In this document: in pieces, positions 55,297-64,000 of the stretch
How positions within the stretch are numbered: position 1 is the stretch's first letter
Layout of the letters: every line of letters starts with the position of its first letter
Assembly: GCF_001612965.1 (NCBI RefSeq)
Contig: NZ_BDBL01000005.1
Coordinates: forward strand, 186,001-250,000
Direction: 5' to 3'
From: Nocardia kruczakiae NBRC 101016
Lineage (GTDB): Bacteria; Actinomycetota; Actinomycetes; Mycobacteriales; Mycobacteriaceae
Length of the DNA stretch: 64,000 nucleotides
Position numbers and translations under genes: made by a program
Notes under the pieces: model-generated
The model's database searches: none
What the model was told of the DNA's origin: nothing
What the model saw: the letters and a program-made list of their open reading frames with translations, nothing else

Positions 55297-55860
55297 TCAG
55301 TTCACCGCTGCCTCCAGCACTACCCCCTCGGCCGTCGCGCCCTCCGCATCGGTCCAGCCCACCCGGACCCATCCGTGCACGGATGCGGCCGACCGCGCCG
55401 GAATCCGGTTGACGCGCACGGCCTTCGGTGTGTCCGGATCGACGACGGACACCTCGACGGTGCGGGCGGGGGTGTCGCTGAGGTTCTGGTCCTGGGCCAC
55501 CGCGCGCCCGGCGAGCAGCGCCGCCATCTGCGCGAGTGCCACCGGATCGTGCGCGGCGTCGTAGATCCACCTGGTCCCGAGCACGCCGTGTTCGGAGGTG
55601 CCGATCAGGGCCGCGTCCGCGCCGGGAAGCGGGGCGCCGCGGTAGGTCATCGGCACGTGGTAGACGGGCTTTCGGGCATCGGCGGTGTCGACGACGAGCA
55701 TGTGCTCGATGCCCACCTCGCCGTCGGGGTCGTCGAGCCGGAAACCGCCCGCCTTGTGCAGGTGTGGCGTTGTGCCGGTGAACCATTCGCGTGTCGGCAG
55801 CCATGCGGTGAGCAGGTCGAGTTTGCCCGGCTCGAGGGTGGTGTGGTGAACGACAGCCAT
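55297..55860 (-). CDS. Maltokinase N-terminal cap-like domain protein, without kinase
   Basis: 187 residues. TTLEPGKLDLLTAWLPTREWFTG, GFRLDDPDGEVGIEHMLVVDT and VYHVPMTYRGAPLPGADAALIGTSEHGVLGTRWIYDAAHDPVALAQMAALLAGRA belong to the Mak_N_cap-like family, formerly labelled alpha-glucan branching protein. In maltokinase this domain caps a kinase fold; here it stands alone. No maltokinase or trehalose-maltose pathway gene is next to it, though a GH15 enzyme lies elsewhere in the window. It might act as a regulatory or sugar-binding unit. The ATG at 55860 fits family starts. Confidence 0.78.
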   Translation of the reverse strand: MAVVHHTTLEPGKLDLLTAWLPTREWFTGTTPHLHKAGGFRLDDPDGEVGIEHMLVVDTADARKPVYHVPMTYRGAPLPGADAALIGTSEHGVLGTRWIYDAAHDPVALAQMAALLAGRAVAQDQNLSDTPARTVEVSVVDPDTPKAVRVNRIPARSAASVHGWVRVGWTDAEGATAEGVVLEAAVN

Positions 55861-55869
55861 ATGCCGACC

Positions 55870-56496
55870 CTAATCCGCGGCCCGGACCGGGGTTGGTGCG
55901 CGCGGACCGAGCAGGCCGCGCACCCCCACCTGGTCCCCGCCGCGTTCCGGACGGCGCACGCGCACGGCCATGCGGATCTCCATCGCGCCGAGCAGGATCA
56001 GGCAGACACCGACCAGTATCGACAGGGCCGCGACGGTGTCGATCGGCCACACCAGCACGATCAGCCCGGCCAGCAGTGTCGCCAGGCCGTAGCCTTCGCG
56101 CCGGCCCGGCTTCGGTAGATCGTCCGACCAGGACGCGACGATGGCCTGCACGATGCCGCGGATCATCCATCCCATCCCGACCCACATGGCCAGCAACGCC
56201 ACCCAGTCTCCGCTGCGCATGCACCACAGTGCCAGCAGTACCGACAGGGCCCCGCTCACGAATTCCAGCGCCTTGAGCCCGCCGCGGATGCGCGCCCGGA
56301 ACGCCACCGTGAATTGCCAGGCGGCGGTCAACAGCAGCGTCGTACCGAGCAATAGCTCCGCAACCTGAACGGACTTATCGGGCCAAACGAGCAGGACCAC
56401 CCCGACGACGATCGACCCACCGCCGATCGCGCACGCCAGGTGCCAGGCATCACCAGCGAAGACATCCCTGCGTCCGGCTGCTCGGAAGGTGGGCAT
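55870..56496 (-). CDS. HdeD/DUF308-like membrane protein
   Basis: 208 residues with six predicted membrane helices in three hairpin pairs (HLACAIGGGSIVVGVVLLVWP, VAELLLGTTLLLTAAWQFTVAF, ALEFVSGALSVLLALWCM, VALLAMWVGMGWMIRGIVQAIV, LATLLAGLIVLVWPIDTVAAL and SILVGVCLILLGAMEIRMA). The repeated glycine-rich pattern, and the WP following helices 1 and 5, resemble HdeD-family proteins of acid-stress regulons; the role in actinobacteria is unknown. ATG 56496 is chosen over an in-frame start 33 nt upstream because it begins just before the conserved part. Confidence 0.72.
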   Translation of the reverse strand: MPTFRAAGRRDVFAGDAWHLACAIGGGSIVVGVVLLVWPDKSVQVAELLLGTTLLLTAAWQFTVAFRARIRGGLKALEFVSGALSVLLALWCMRSGDWVALLAMWVGMGWMIRGIVQAIVASWSDDLPKPGRREGYGLATLLAGLIVLVWPIDTVAALSILVGVCLILLGAMEIRMAVRVRRPERGGDQVGVRGLLGPRAPTPVRAAD

Positions 56497-56679
56497 GGCC
56501 CCGATGATATGGCCCCGGACGGTGCGCACTGCGCAATTTCACAGGTTCGGCCCGGCCGATCAGCTATCGGACAGCCGCACATCCGCTCGTAGAACGTGTG
56601 TGGTTCGGTTACGGCTACCGGGCTACCGTAGGTGGGATATCGGATCTCGCACCGTTGCGGCCCGCCGGGAGGTTGCCTC

Positions 56680-57993
56680 ATGAGCACTGTGTTTCCGCCG
56701 GGTCCCCGGCTGCCACGAGTGGCGCAGACGCTGCTGCACGCGAAATGGCGGGGCTGGTTCGCCGGGGTGGCGTCGCGCCGCTACGGCGATGTCTACACGA
56801 TGCGCATGATCGCACCGTATGCCGAGAATCTGGTGGTGTTCTCGCGGCCGGAGCACATCCGCGAGATCTTCGCCGGCGCCCCGGCGGATCTGCATGCCGG
56901 CGAGGGCAATCGGGTGCTGGAGCCGGTGATGGGACAGCATTCGCTGTTGCTCACCGACGAGGACGAACACGCCCGCGCCCGCCGATTGCTGATGCCGGCG
57001 TTCACGGGCTCGGCGTTGCGCGGCTATCGCGACCTGGTCGAGGCCATCGCCAAACATCACATCGACCAGTGGCAGCCCGACACCACCCTCGTGACGTTGC
57101 CCCGGATGAACGAACTGACACTCGATGTGATCATGCAGGTGGTGTTCGGTATCAGCGAGCAGCGCGGGCGTGCCGAGCTCGCGCCGCGGCTGCGCTATCT
57201 GGTCGATGTGGGCCCGCTGATCTTCCTGGGCTGGAAATGGCATCGGCTGCAGCGTTTCGGCCCGTGGAAGCGGTTCGCCGACAACAAGGACGCGATCGAC
57301 GCGCTGCTCTACGAGGAGATCGCGCGCCGGCGCGGCGAACCGGATCCCGGCGACCGCGCCGATGTACTGGCCCGGTTGCTCGCGGTGGGCGCGGAGGCCG
57401 GTGACGAGCCGCTCTCGGATGCCGAACTTCGCGATCAGCTGGTGACGCTGCTGCTGGCCGGGCACGAGACCACCGCGTCGGCGCTGTCGTGGGCGATGTT
57501 CGAATTGGCCGCCCATCCCGACGTGCAGCAGCGGGCGCGGCGCGCGGCCGCCGAGGGTGACGACAAATATCTGGAAGCGGTGCTGAAGGAGGCGATGCGC
57601 CGCCATCCCGTCATCGGCGGCACCTTGCGCCGACTGACGCGCGAGACGACGATCGGCGGGTACACCTTGCCCCGCGGCACCGTCGTGCAGACCTCGATCG
57701 TGCTGGCGCATGCGAACCCGGACAATCATCCCGAACCCGAAAGTTTCCGTCCCGAACGCTTTCTCGACGGCAGTGTCGCCGCCAACACCTGGTTGCCGTT
57801 CGGTGGTGGTGTGCGCCGCTGTATCGGCGCGGGATTCTCGTTGATGGAGGGCACGGCGGTGTTGTCGGAGGTGCTGGGCCGATTCGCCCTGACTCCGGTG
57901 CGTACTCGCGAACGCGGGCGCATCCGCAACATCACCAACGTGCCCGCCCACGGGGCGCCGGTGCTGCTGCGACCACATCCGGGGACCTTCTGA
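56680..57993 (+). CDS. Cytochrome P450
   Basis: 437 residues. AGHETTAS (260-267) is the I-helix oxygen-activation motif, KEAMRRHPV gives ExxR, FRPERF precedes the haem loop, and FGGGVRRCIGAGF carries the haem-ligating Cys381. The front half (GQHSLLLTDEDEHARARRLLMPAFTGSALRGYRDLVEAIA) is like mycobacterial CYP135/CYP138-type enzymes, most of which are orphan. It is soluble, with no membrane anchor. GGGAGG lies 7 nt before ATG 56680. No ferredoxin or reductase gene is nearby, so redox partners come from elsewhere. Confidence 0.92.
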   Translation: MSTVFPPGPRLPRVAQTLLHAKWRGWFAGVASRRYGDVYTMRMIAPYAENLVVFSRPEHIREIFAGAPADLHAGEGNRVLEPVMGQHSLLLTDEDEHARARRLLMPAFTGSALRGYRDLVEAIAKHHIDQWQPDTTLVTLPRMNELTLDVIMQVVFGISEQRGRAELAPRLRYLVDVGPLIFLGWKWHRLQRFGPWKRFADNKDAIDALLYEEIARRRGEPDPGDRADVLARLLAVGAEAGDEPLSDAELRDQLVTLLLAGHETTASALSWAMFELAAHPDVQQRARRAAAEGDDKYLEAVLKEAMRRHPVIGGTLRRLTRETTIGGYTLPRGTVVQTSIVLAHANPDNHPEPESFRPERFLDGSVAANTWLPFGGGVRRCIGAGFSLMEGTAVLSEVLGRFALTPVRTRERGRIRNITNVPAHGAPVLLRPHPGTF

Positions 57994-58027
57994 TCCGGCA
58001 GAATCCGTCTCGGAGGATTGCGGCGCG

Positions 58028-58762
58028 CTACTGCACCCGTTCCCAGCCGCGCGGCGGCCGGTGCGCCCCGAGCGACACGTCCCGGCTGCGATAGACCAGA
58101 TAGGGTCGCGTCAGATAGCCGACGGGCGCGGAGAATACGTGGACCAGCCGGCTGAACGGCCAGAACGCGAACAGCGCACAGGCCGAGAGCGCGTGCAGCC
58201 GAAAGCCCAGCGGCGCACCGGCCATCAGCTCGGGGTGCGGGTCGAGATAGCACAGCGACCGGAACCACGGCGACACGTCGGTGCGGTAGTTGTGCGGATC
58301 TCCGGTCGCGTTGCCGTAGACGGTGGCCGCGAGGCCGAGCGCCAGGGTCAGGCCCAGCAGCACGTACATGATCTTGTCGTTGCGGGTGGTCGCGGAGAAC
58401 ACCGAGCCGACGGTGCGGCGGCGGTAGATCAGGATGCCCAGCCCGGCCACCGTCGCGATGCCGGCCACGGCGCCGAGGCTGAACGACACGATGTGATACG
58501 TGGTTTCGCTGATACCGATCGCCTCGGTCCACGACTGCGAAATCACCAGCCCCAGGACGTGGCCGAGGAACACGAACACGATGCCGTAGTGGAACAGCGG
58601 ACTGCCCAGGCGCAGCAGCCGGTTCTCGTACAGCTGCGAGGAGCGGGTGGTCCAGCCGAATTTGTCGTAGCGGTAGCGCCAGATCAGCCCCACGACGCAG
58701 ACCGCCAGCGCCGCGTACGGCACCGCGACCCACAGCAGCACGTCGGTCGCGCTCACGGTCAT
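58028..58762 (-). CDS. narI: Respiratory nitrate reductase gamma subunit (cytochrome b)
   Basis: 244 residues with five membrane helices. It binds two b-type haems through histidines in GSPLFHYGIVFVFLGHVLGLV and LGFRLHALSACALFAFWPFSRLVHVFSAP, and oxidises menaquinol to feed NarH. YDKFGWTTRSSQLYENRLLRLGSPLFH is characteristic. ATG 58762 overlaps the narJ stop by 4 nt. It is the last gene of the leftward narGHJI operon and ends 34 bp from the convergent P450 gene. Confidence 0.94.
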   Translation of the reverse strand: MTVSATDVLLWVAVPYAALAVCVVGLIWRYRYDKFGWTTRSSQLYENRLLRLGSPLFHYGIVFVFLGHVLGLVISQSWTEAIGISETTYHIVSFSLGAVAGIATVAGLGILIYRRRTVGSVFSATTRNDKIMYVLLGLTLALGLAATVYGNATGDPHNYRTDVSPWFRSLCYLDPHPELMAGAPLGFRLHALSACALFAFWPFSRLVHVFSAPVGYLTRPYLVYRSRDVSLGAHRPPRGWERVQ

Positions 58763-59394
58763 CGACGGCCTCCGATCGGTGTCGGCATGTAGGTGGGCGG
58801 TGCGAACGGCTCGGTGCCGACCTCCTCACCGGGCGGGCCGGCCGCGATGAGCCGCGCGACGGCCTCGCTGTCGGTGCCACGCAGCGGCGGCAACGTGGCC
58901 GATACCGAATCCAGTACTCCGGCCCACGGAGATCCGTGCTCGCGCAGGGCTGCTCGCATGACCTCGACGCCGGCGCGGTGTTCGATCAGCACCCGCAGTC
59001 CGGCTTCCGGTTCGGTGGCGGCGAATTCGAGGACGACGGCCAGATGGTCGGGTAGTTCCGCGTCGTCGAGTTGCCACCCGGCGCGGCGGTAGAGCTGTTT
59101 GAGGCGCAGCAACGCCATCCCGCGTTTGCGGGTGTCGCCGTGGGAGAAGTAGGTGAGGTAGGGGCTGAACCGCTTGCGGTGGTCGAAGGTGTCGACGTAT
59201 TCGCTGCCCAGCAGCATCGGCGGCGTGCTCGCCAGGTGTGACAGCAGCGGACGCAGCGGTGTGCCGACCGCGACCGGCAGCGCCGCCGTCGCCCGGGCGA
59301 GCAGTGGAAGCGAATCCAGCAGCGCCGCATCGGGATAGCCGAGCAGCAGTGACTGGATCTGCCATGCCGCGCAGCGCGTCGTGGTGCGGGTCAT
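58759..59394 (-). CDS. narJ: Nitrate reductase assembly chaperone NarJ
   Basis: 211 residues of the NarJ/DmsD/TorD helical chaperone family: QSLLLGYPDAALLDSLPLLARA and YVDTFDHRKRFSPYLTYFSHGDTRKRGMALLRLKQLYRRAGW, DDAELPDHLAVVLEFAA. It helps insert the molybdenum cofactor and the [4Fe-4S] cluster into NarG before membrane docking, and is not part of the final enzyme. ATG 59394 overlaps the narH stop (ATGA). Confidence 0.94.
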   Translation of the reverse strand: MTRTTTRCAAWQIQSLLLGYPDAALLDSLPLLARATAALPVAVGTPLRPLLSHLASTPPMLLGSEYVDTFDHRKRFSPYLTYFSHGDTRKRGMALLRLKQLYRRAGWQLDDAELPDHLAVVLEFAATEPEAGLRVLIEHRAGVEVMRAALREHGSPWAGVLDSVSATLPPLRGTDSEAVARLIAAGPPGEEVGTEPFAPPTYMPTPIGGRR

Positions 59395-61049
59395 GTGCGA
59401 TGCCTCCCGCCCCGCCGCCGCGGTAACAGGCCCTCCGGCCGCCCACGTCCGTCCCAGTTGAGCAGATTCACTCGCGTCGGTTCCGAGGTGGGCGCGTCGG
59501 CAGTTTGACGGTCCTGCAACATGCGGAAGTTCTCCACCGCCACGGGAGTGGGCCCGCCGGAGCTTTCTCCGAACGGACCCCAGCCTCCCATCCCCGGGCC
59601 GCCGTCGCGGTCCAGATCGCATTCGGTGGCGAGTTCCTCGAGCCCGTGCGCCTGTTCGGCATGAGCCGTCGGAACGACGTAGCGTTCCTCGTATTTCGCC
59701 AGTGCCAGTAGCCGATACATGTCGTAGAGCTGTTCCTCGGACATGTCGACGGCGGCGGCGATCTCCGGCCGCGGCGGACGACCGAGATTGACATCACGCA
59801 TATAGCTGCGCATCGCCGCCATTCGCCGCAGCACCGCCTCGACCGGTGCGGTGTCGCCCGCGGTGAACAGCTGCGCCAGATAGTCGACCGGGATGCGGAG
59901 GGCCTCGATCGCGGCGAACAGATTGCCGTGGTCCTCGGCGTCGTGGCCGGTATCGCGTAGCACATCCACCACCGGTGACAGTGGCGGGATGTACCAGACC
60001 ATCGGCACGGTGCGGTATTCCGGATGCAGCGGCAGCGCGACCCGATAGGTGCGGATCAGCGCGTAGACCGGGGAGCGTTGCGCGGCCTGTATCCAGTCGC
60101 GCGGAATTCCGGCGTGTTCACACGCCGCGACCACCTGCGGATCGAACGGATCGAGAAAGGCGTCGCGTTGCGCGGCATACAGATCGCGCTCGTCCGGGGT
60201 GGACGCGATATCGGTGACGGTGTCGGCGTCGTAGAGCAGCACGCCGATATAGCGCAGCCGTCCCACACACGTTTCCGCGCACACCGTCGGCAGGCCGACC
60301 TCGAGCCGCGGGAAACAGAAGGTGCATTTCTCCGCCTTACCGGTGCGGTGGTTGAAATACACCTTCTTGTACGGGCATCCCGATACGCACATGCGCCAGC
60401 CGCGGCACCGGTCCTGATCGACCAGCACGATGCCGTCCTCGGCGCGCTTGTAGATCGCCCCCGACGGACACGCCGCCATACAGGCCGGGTTGAGGCAGTG
60501 TTCGCAGATGCGCGGAAGATAGAACATGAAGGTCTGCTCGAACTCGAATCTGACCTTGTCGCCGACCTTGTCCAGCAGCGGGTCGGCCGCGGCGAGTTCG
60601 GGGGCGCCGCCCAGATTGTCGTCCCAGTTGGCCGACCAGGTGACGGCGGTGTCGCGGCCGGTGATCAGCGAGCGCGGCCGCGCCACCGGCGGATGCCGTT
60701 GCAGCGGAGCGGTGGTCAGGGTGTCGTAGTCGTAGGTCCACGGTTCGTAGTAGTCCGACAGTTCGGGCAGGGTCGGATTGTCGAAGATCGTGAACAGTGT
60801 CCGCATGCGGCCGCCGCGCCGCAGCCGCAACCGGCCTTTGCGGTCGAGGACCCAGCCCCCCTTCCAGCGGCTCTGATTCTCGTAGGTGCGCGGATACCCC
60901 TGTCCCGGACGGGTTTCCACATTGTTGAACCAGACGTATTCGACTCCGGCGCGGTTGGTCCAGGTTTGTTTGCAGGTCACCGAGCAGGTGTGGCAGCCGA
61001 TGCATTTGTCGAGGTTCATCACCATCGCCAGGTGTGCCATGGGCCTCAT
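59391..61049 (-). CDS. narH: Respiratory nitrate reductase beta subunit
   Basis: 552 residues. Four cysteine clusters are seen: CIGCHTCSVTCKQ, CEHCLNPACMAACPSGAI, CRGWRMCVSGCPYKK and CTFCFPRLEVGLPTVCAETCVGR. The third has Trp in place of one cysteine, as expected for the [3Fe-4S] cluster next to NarI. It carries electrons from NarI haem to NarG. The C-terminal 60 residues (GPGMGGWGPFGESSGGPTP and RGRPEGLLPRRRGGRHRT) are Gly/Arg-rich and disordered. ATG 61049 overlaps the narG stop (ATGA). Confidence 0.95.
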   Translation of the reverse strand: MRPMAHLAMVMNLDKCIGCHTCSVTCKQTWTNRAGVEYVWFNNVETRPGQGYPRTYENQSRWKGGWVLDRKGRLRLRRGGRMRTLFTIFDNPTLPELSDYYEPWTYDYDTLTTAPLQRHPPVARPRSLITGRDTAVTWSANWDDNLGGAPELAAADPLLDKVGDKVRFEFEQTFMFYLPRICEHCLNPACMAACPSGAIYKRAEDGIVLVDQDRCRGWRMCVSGCPYKKVYFNHRTGKAEKCTFCFPRLEVGLPTVCAETCVGRLRYIGVLLYDADTVTDIASTPDERDLYAAQRDAFLDPFDPQVVAACEHAGIPRDWIQAAQRSPVYALIRTYRVALPLHPEYRTVPMVWYIPPLSPVVDVLRDTGHDAEDHGNLFAAIEALRIPVDYLAQLFTAGDTAPVEAVLRRMAAMRSYMRDVNLGRPPRPEIAAAVDMSEEQLYDMYRLLALAKYEERYVVPTAHAEQAHGLEELATECDLDRDGGPGMGGWGPFGESSGGPTPVAVENFRMLQDRQTADAPTSEPTRVNLLNWDGRGRPEGLLPRRRGGRHRT

Positions 61050-64000
61050 CGGTAGCTCACCTCCTGGCTGCGGCGGCGGATCACGGTCACTTCGTCGCGT
61101 TGATTGCCGGTGGGGCCGAGATAGTTGAACGCGAACGACAATTGCGCGTAGCCGCCGATGAGATGTGTGGGTTTGATCAGCAGCCGGGTGAGCGAATTGT
61201 GGATCCCGCCGCGCTTGCCGGAGGTCTCGGCCAGCGGCACATCGATCAATCGGTCCTGGGCGTGATGCATGTACACCGTGCCTTCCGGCATGCGGTGCGA
61301 GACGACGGCGCGGGCCACCACGACGCCGTTGCGGTTGACCGCCTCGATCCATTCGTTGTCGCGCACACCGAGTTTCGCCGCGTCCCGATCGGAGATCCAG
61401 ATCGTCGGGCCGCCGCGCGACAGGCTCAGCATCAACAGGTTGTCCTGATATTCGGAGTGGATGGACCATTTCGAATGCGGGGTCAGATAGCGCAGCGACA
61501 GTCCGCGCTCCCCGTGCTCACCCAATCGGGGTTCGTCGAACAGGGCCGACATGTCCAGCGGCGGCCGGAAGACCGGCAATTGCTCACCGACCTCGGCCAT
61601 CCAGTCGTGATCGAGATAGAAGTGCTGGCGGCCGGTGAGGGTGTGCCACGGTTTGGCGCGTTCGACATTGACGGTGAACGGCGAGTATCGCCGCCCGCCG
61701 CTTTCGGATCCGGACCATTCCGGTGAGGTGATCACCGGCACCGGCGCGACCTGGGTGTCGGCGAAGGTGATGCGCGTGCCCTCGTGTTCGGCGGCCAGAT
61801 CGGCCAGCGGCGTGCCGGTGCGCTGTTCGAGAGTGCGAAAGCCCTGCACCGCGAGGCGGCCGTTGGTGGTGCCCGACAGTGCCAGGATCGCCTCGCAGGC
61901 GTCGATATCGCGTTCGAGGCTGGGACGCCCGGCGGCCGGCCCGCCGCGCACGATGCCGTTGCGCGCGGCCAGGTCCGACACCTCCCGGCTCACGTCGAAG
62001 GTGACGCCCTTGGTGGCCGCGCCGAGCCGGTCGACCAGCGGCCCGAGTGCGCCCATCTTCGCGCGGATCGCGCCGTAGTCGCGTTCGACGACGGTCAGCC
62101 GCGGCATCGTCAGACCCGGAACGGGTTGGCAGGCACCGGTTTTCCAGTCCCGCACGGCGCCGTGCGGGGTGGCCAGTTCGTCGGGGGTGTCGTGCAGTAG
62201 GGGTGTCGCGACGATATCGGTGCGCACCCCCAGGTGCCGGCGCGCCAAGCGGCTGAATTCGGCGCCGATGCTCGCGAACGCGTCCCAGTCGGTGCGGGTC
62301 TGCCACGGCGGTGCGATCGCCGGGCTGAACGAATGCACGAACGGGTGCATATCGGTGGAGGACAGATCGTATTTCTCGTACCAGGTCGCGGCCGGCAGCA
62401 CCACATCCGAGTACATGGTGGTGCTGGTCATCCGGAAATCCAGCGTCAGCAGCAGATCGAGCTTCCCCTCCGGTGCCCGCTCGCGCCACACCACGTCGCG
62501 CGGCCGCGCATCCGGCGGAGCTTGCTCGGCGCGCAGCGAGGAGTCCGCGCCGAGCAGATGGCGCAGGAAGTATTCGTTGCCCTTGGCGGAGGAGCCGAGC
62601 AGATTGGACCGCCAGATCGACAGCACACGAGGGAAATTCGCCGGGTTGTCGGGGTCCTCGCAGGCGAACCGCAGCTTTCCCCTCGTCAACTGGTCGACGA
62701 TATGGTCCGCGGGCGTGCGGCCCGCGCGTTCGGCCTCGTCGGCCAGGTCGAGGGGATTGCGATCGAAGGTCGGATACGAGGGGGTCCAGCCCATGCGCGC
62801 CGCCTGCGCGATGAGGTCGGCGGTGCTGCGCCCGGACAGGTCACCCGGACCGGTGGTCGTGGTGAGGGTGTCGGCGGCGAAGGGGTCGTAGCGGAACTGA
62901 TCGGTGTGCAGGTACCAGTAGACGGTCTGGTTCATATGCCGAGGCGGGCGGGTCCAGTCGGTGGCGTTGGCCACCGTCGCCCAGCCCGTGACGGGCCGGC
63001 ACTTCTCCTGGCCCACATAGTGCGCCCAGCCGCCGCCGTTGCGTCCCTGGCAGCCGGTGAGGGTGGTGAGGGCCAGGAACGTGCGATACATGGTGTCGGA
63101 GTGGAACCAGTGGTTGGTGCCGGCGCCGAGGATGATCATCGAACGGCCTCGAGTCTCTTCGGCATTGGCGGCGAATTCGCGGCCGATGCGCGCCGCGGCG
63201 GCGGCCGGCACCCCGGTGATCGCCTCCTGCCAGGCGGGAGTGCCGGGATGGGCGGCATCGTCGTAACCGGTGGGCCACTCCCCCGGCAGGCCCTCGCGCC
63301 GCACACCGTAGCGGGCCAGCATGAGATCGAACACCGTGGTGACGAGATGGCCGCCGACCGTGCGCACGGGAACGCCCCGACGCACGACCGCGACGGCGCC
63401 GTCGGCGGTGTCGAAGCGGGGCAGTTCCACCACCACCGCCCGGTCGCCGGCTGCCGACAGTGCCGGCGCCACACCGTCCAACTCCAGATTCCAGCGTCCC
63501 GCGCCTTCGGCACCGTAGCGGAATCCGAGAGATCCGTTGGGCACCACCGGATTTCCGTGCCGATCCAGCAGGACGGTCTTGAATTCGGCGTGTTCGGTGT
63601 CGGCGAATTCGTCGAGATCGGCGGCGGTGAGGAATTTGCCGGGACGGTACACGCCGTCGCCGTCGTCCAGCCGCACCAGGAACGGCAGATCGGTGAACCG
63701 GCGCACGTAGTCCTCGAAATACGGCACCTGCCGGTCGACGAAGAATTCCCGCAGGATCACATGCCCCATCGCCATTGCCAGGGCGGCGTCGGTGCCCGGA
63801 TGCGGGGCGAGCCATTCGTCGGCGAATTTCACGTTGTCGGCGTAGTCGGGCGCGATCGCGATCACCTTCTGGCCGCGATAGCGGGCCTCGGTCATCCAGT
63901 GCGCATCCGGGGTGCGGGTCACCGGGACGTTCGACCCCCACATCAGGAGATAGCCGGCGTCCCACCAGTCTCCGGACTCGGGCACATCGGTCTGGTCGCC
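61046..64000 (-). CDS. narG: Respiratory nitrate reductase alpha subunit, 5' part outside window
   Basis: The C-terminal 984 residues are visible; the N-terminal roughly 240, including the [4Fe-4S] ligands and the molybdenum-ligating Asp, lie beyond the right edge. Recognisable blocks are WDAGYLLMWGSNVPVTRTPDAHWMTEARYRGQKVIAIAPDYADNVKFADEWLAPHPGTDAALAMAMGHV, GAGTNHWFHSDTMYRTFLALTTLTGCQGRNGGGWAHYVGQEKCRP, VVLPAATWYEKYDLSSTDMHPFVHSFSPAI and PTHLIGGYAQLSFAFNYLGPTGNQRDEV. It reduces nitrate to nitrite at the cytoplasmic face using bis-MGD molybdenum cofactor. First gene of the leftward narGHJI operon; its promoter is not in the window. Confidence 0.95.
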   Translation of the reverse strand, partial: GDQTDVPESGDWWDAGYLLMWGSNVPVTRTPDAHWMTEARYRGQKVIAIAPDYADNVKFADEWLAPHPGTDAALAMAMGHVILREFFVDRQVPYFEDYVRRFTDLPFLVRLDDGDGVYRPGKFLTAADLDEFADTEHAEFKTVLLDRHGNPVVPNGSLGFRYGAEGAGRWNLELDGVAPALSAAGDRAVVVELPRFDTADGAVAVVRRGVPVRTVGGHLVTTVFDLMLARYGVRREGLPGEWPTGYDDAAHPGTPAWQEAITGVPAAAAARIGREFAANAEETRGRSMIILGAGTNHWFHSDTMYRTFLALTTLTGCQGRNGGGWAHYVGQEKCRPVTGWATVANATDWTRPPRHMNQTVYWYLHTDQFRYDPFAADTLTTTTGPGDLSGRSTADLIAQAARMGWTPSYPTFDRNPLDLADEAERAGRTPADHIVDQLTRGKLRFACEDPDNPANFPRVLSIWRSNLLGSSAKGNEYFLRHLLGADSSLRAEQAPPDARPRDVVWRERAPEGKLDLLLTLDFRMTSTTMYSDVVLPAATWYEKYDLSSTDMHPFVHSFSPAIAPPWQTRTDWDAFASIGAEFSRLARRHLGVRTDIVATPLLHDTPDELATPHGAVRDWKTGACQPVPGLTMPRLTVVERDYGAIRAKMGALGPLVDRLGAATKGVTFDVSREVSDLAARNGIVRGGPAAGRPSLERDIDACEAILALSGTTNGRLAVQGFRTLEQRTGTPLADLAAEHEGTRITFADTQVAPVPVITSPEWSGSESGGRRYSPFTVNVERAKPWHTLTGRQHFYLDHDWMAEVGEQLPVFRPPLDMSALFDEPRLGEHGERGLSLRYLTPHSKWSIHSEYQDNLLMLSLSRGGPTIWISDRDAAKLGVRDNEWIEAVNRNGVVVARAVVSHRMPEGTVYMHHAQDRLIDVPLAETSGKRGGIHNSLTRLLIKPTHLIGGYAQLSFAFNYLGPTGNQRDEVTVIRRRSQEVSYR

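Overview
The window reads as one contiguous, evenly GC-rich (by eye about 70%) actinobacterial chromosome segment, most likely from Nocardia or a close mycolic-acid relative. This placement is an inference. It rests on GTG/ATG start usage with 1-4 nt ATGA/GTGA overlaps, a complete 14-subunit nuo operon preceded by an Rv3143-like receiver protein, a deazaflavin-dependent nitroreductase, a fused HadA/HadB-like hydratase, a KstR-type operator and an actinobacterial SOS box. I saw no insertion sequences, phage genes, CRISPR arrays, tRNA or rRNA genes.

Layout. 1-10.9 kb is a mixed metabolic and regulatory stretch: a nitronate monooxygenase-like enzyme behind a KstR-like box, a FlK-like thioesterase, an aldehyde dehydrogenase, a topoisomerase IB lacking its catalytic core, a MerR regulator fused to HEAT repeats beside a second HEAT protein, an ECF42-type sigma factor coupled to a DGPF/YCII protein, and two split-barrel flavin/F420 proteins. 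10.9-16.1 kb is a catabolic unit: a TetR regulator diverges from a four-gene operon (extradiol dioxygenase, fumarylacetoacetase-family hydrolase, flavin hydroxylase, SDR), with three copies of one palindrome between them. 16.2-26.7 kb holds an SOS-controlled DinB polymerase, a Nudix hydrolase, a patatin, an AlkZ-like protein, a DUF1275 membrane protein, an MFS exporter, a GH15 enzyme, and a DUF6325/SHOCT/OmpA-lipoprotein trio.

26.7-32.9 kb is a compact Calvin-Benson cluster: cbbR divergent from cbbL-cbbS-cbbX-fructose-bisphosphatase-phosphoribulokinase. It supplies the two enzymes unique to the cycle plus the red-type RuBisCO activase, so CO2 fixation is plausible if the shared sugar-phosphate enzymes lie elsewhere. 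33-36.5 kb has a MarR regulator, an aldo/keto reductase behind a textbook MerR-type promoter, a lipoprotein, a CBS-domain protein and the receiver protein. 36.8-52.7 kb is nuoA-N, transcribed rightward. nuoH and nuoI form one uninterrupted reading frame, predicting a NuoH-NuoI fusion.

52.8-58 kb carries a DUF574-type methyltransferase, a Tat-exported cyclase-family protein, a DUF4232 lipoprotein, a maltokinase-cap-like protein, an HdeD-like membrane protein and a cytochrome P450. 58-64 kb is narI-narJ-narH and most of narG, transcribed leftward, the 5' end of narG lying beyond the window. Together nuo and nar suggest a respiratory chain able to pass NADH electrons to quinone and, when oxygen is short, on to nitrate. 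The most unusual items are the NuoHI fusion, the core-less topoisomerase IB, the HEAT-MerR pair with its 19-bp-spacer promoter, the SOS box laid over the dinB start codon, and the triple operator of the aromatic-type operon.
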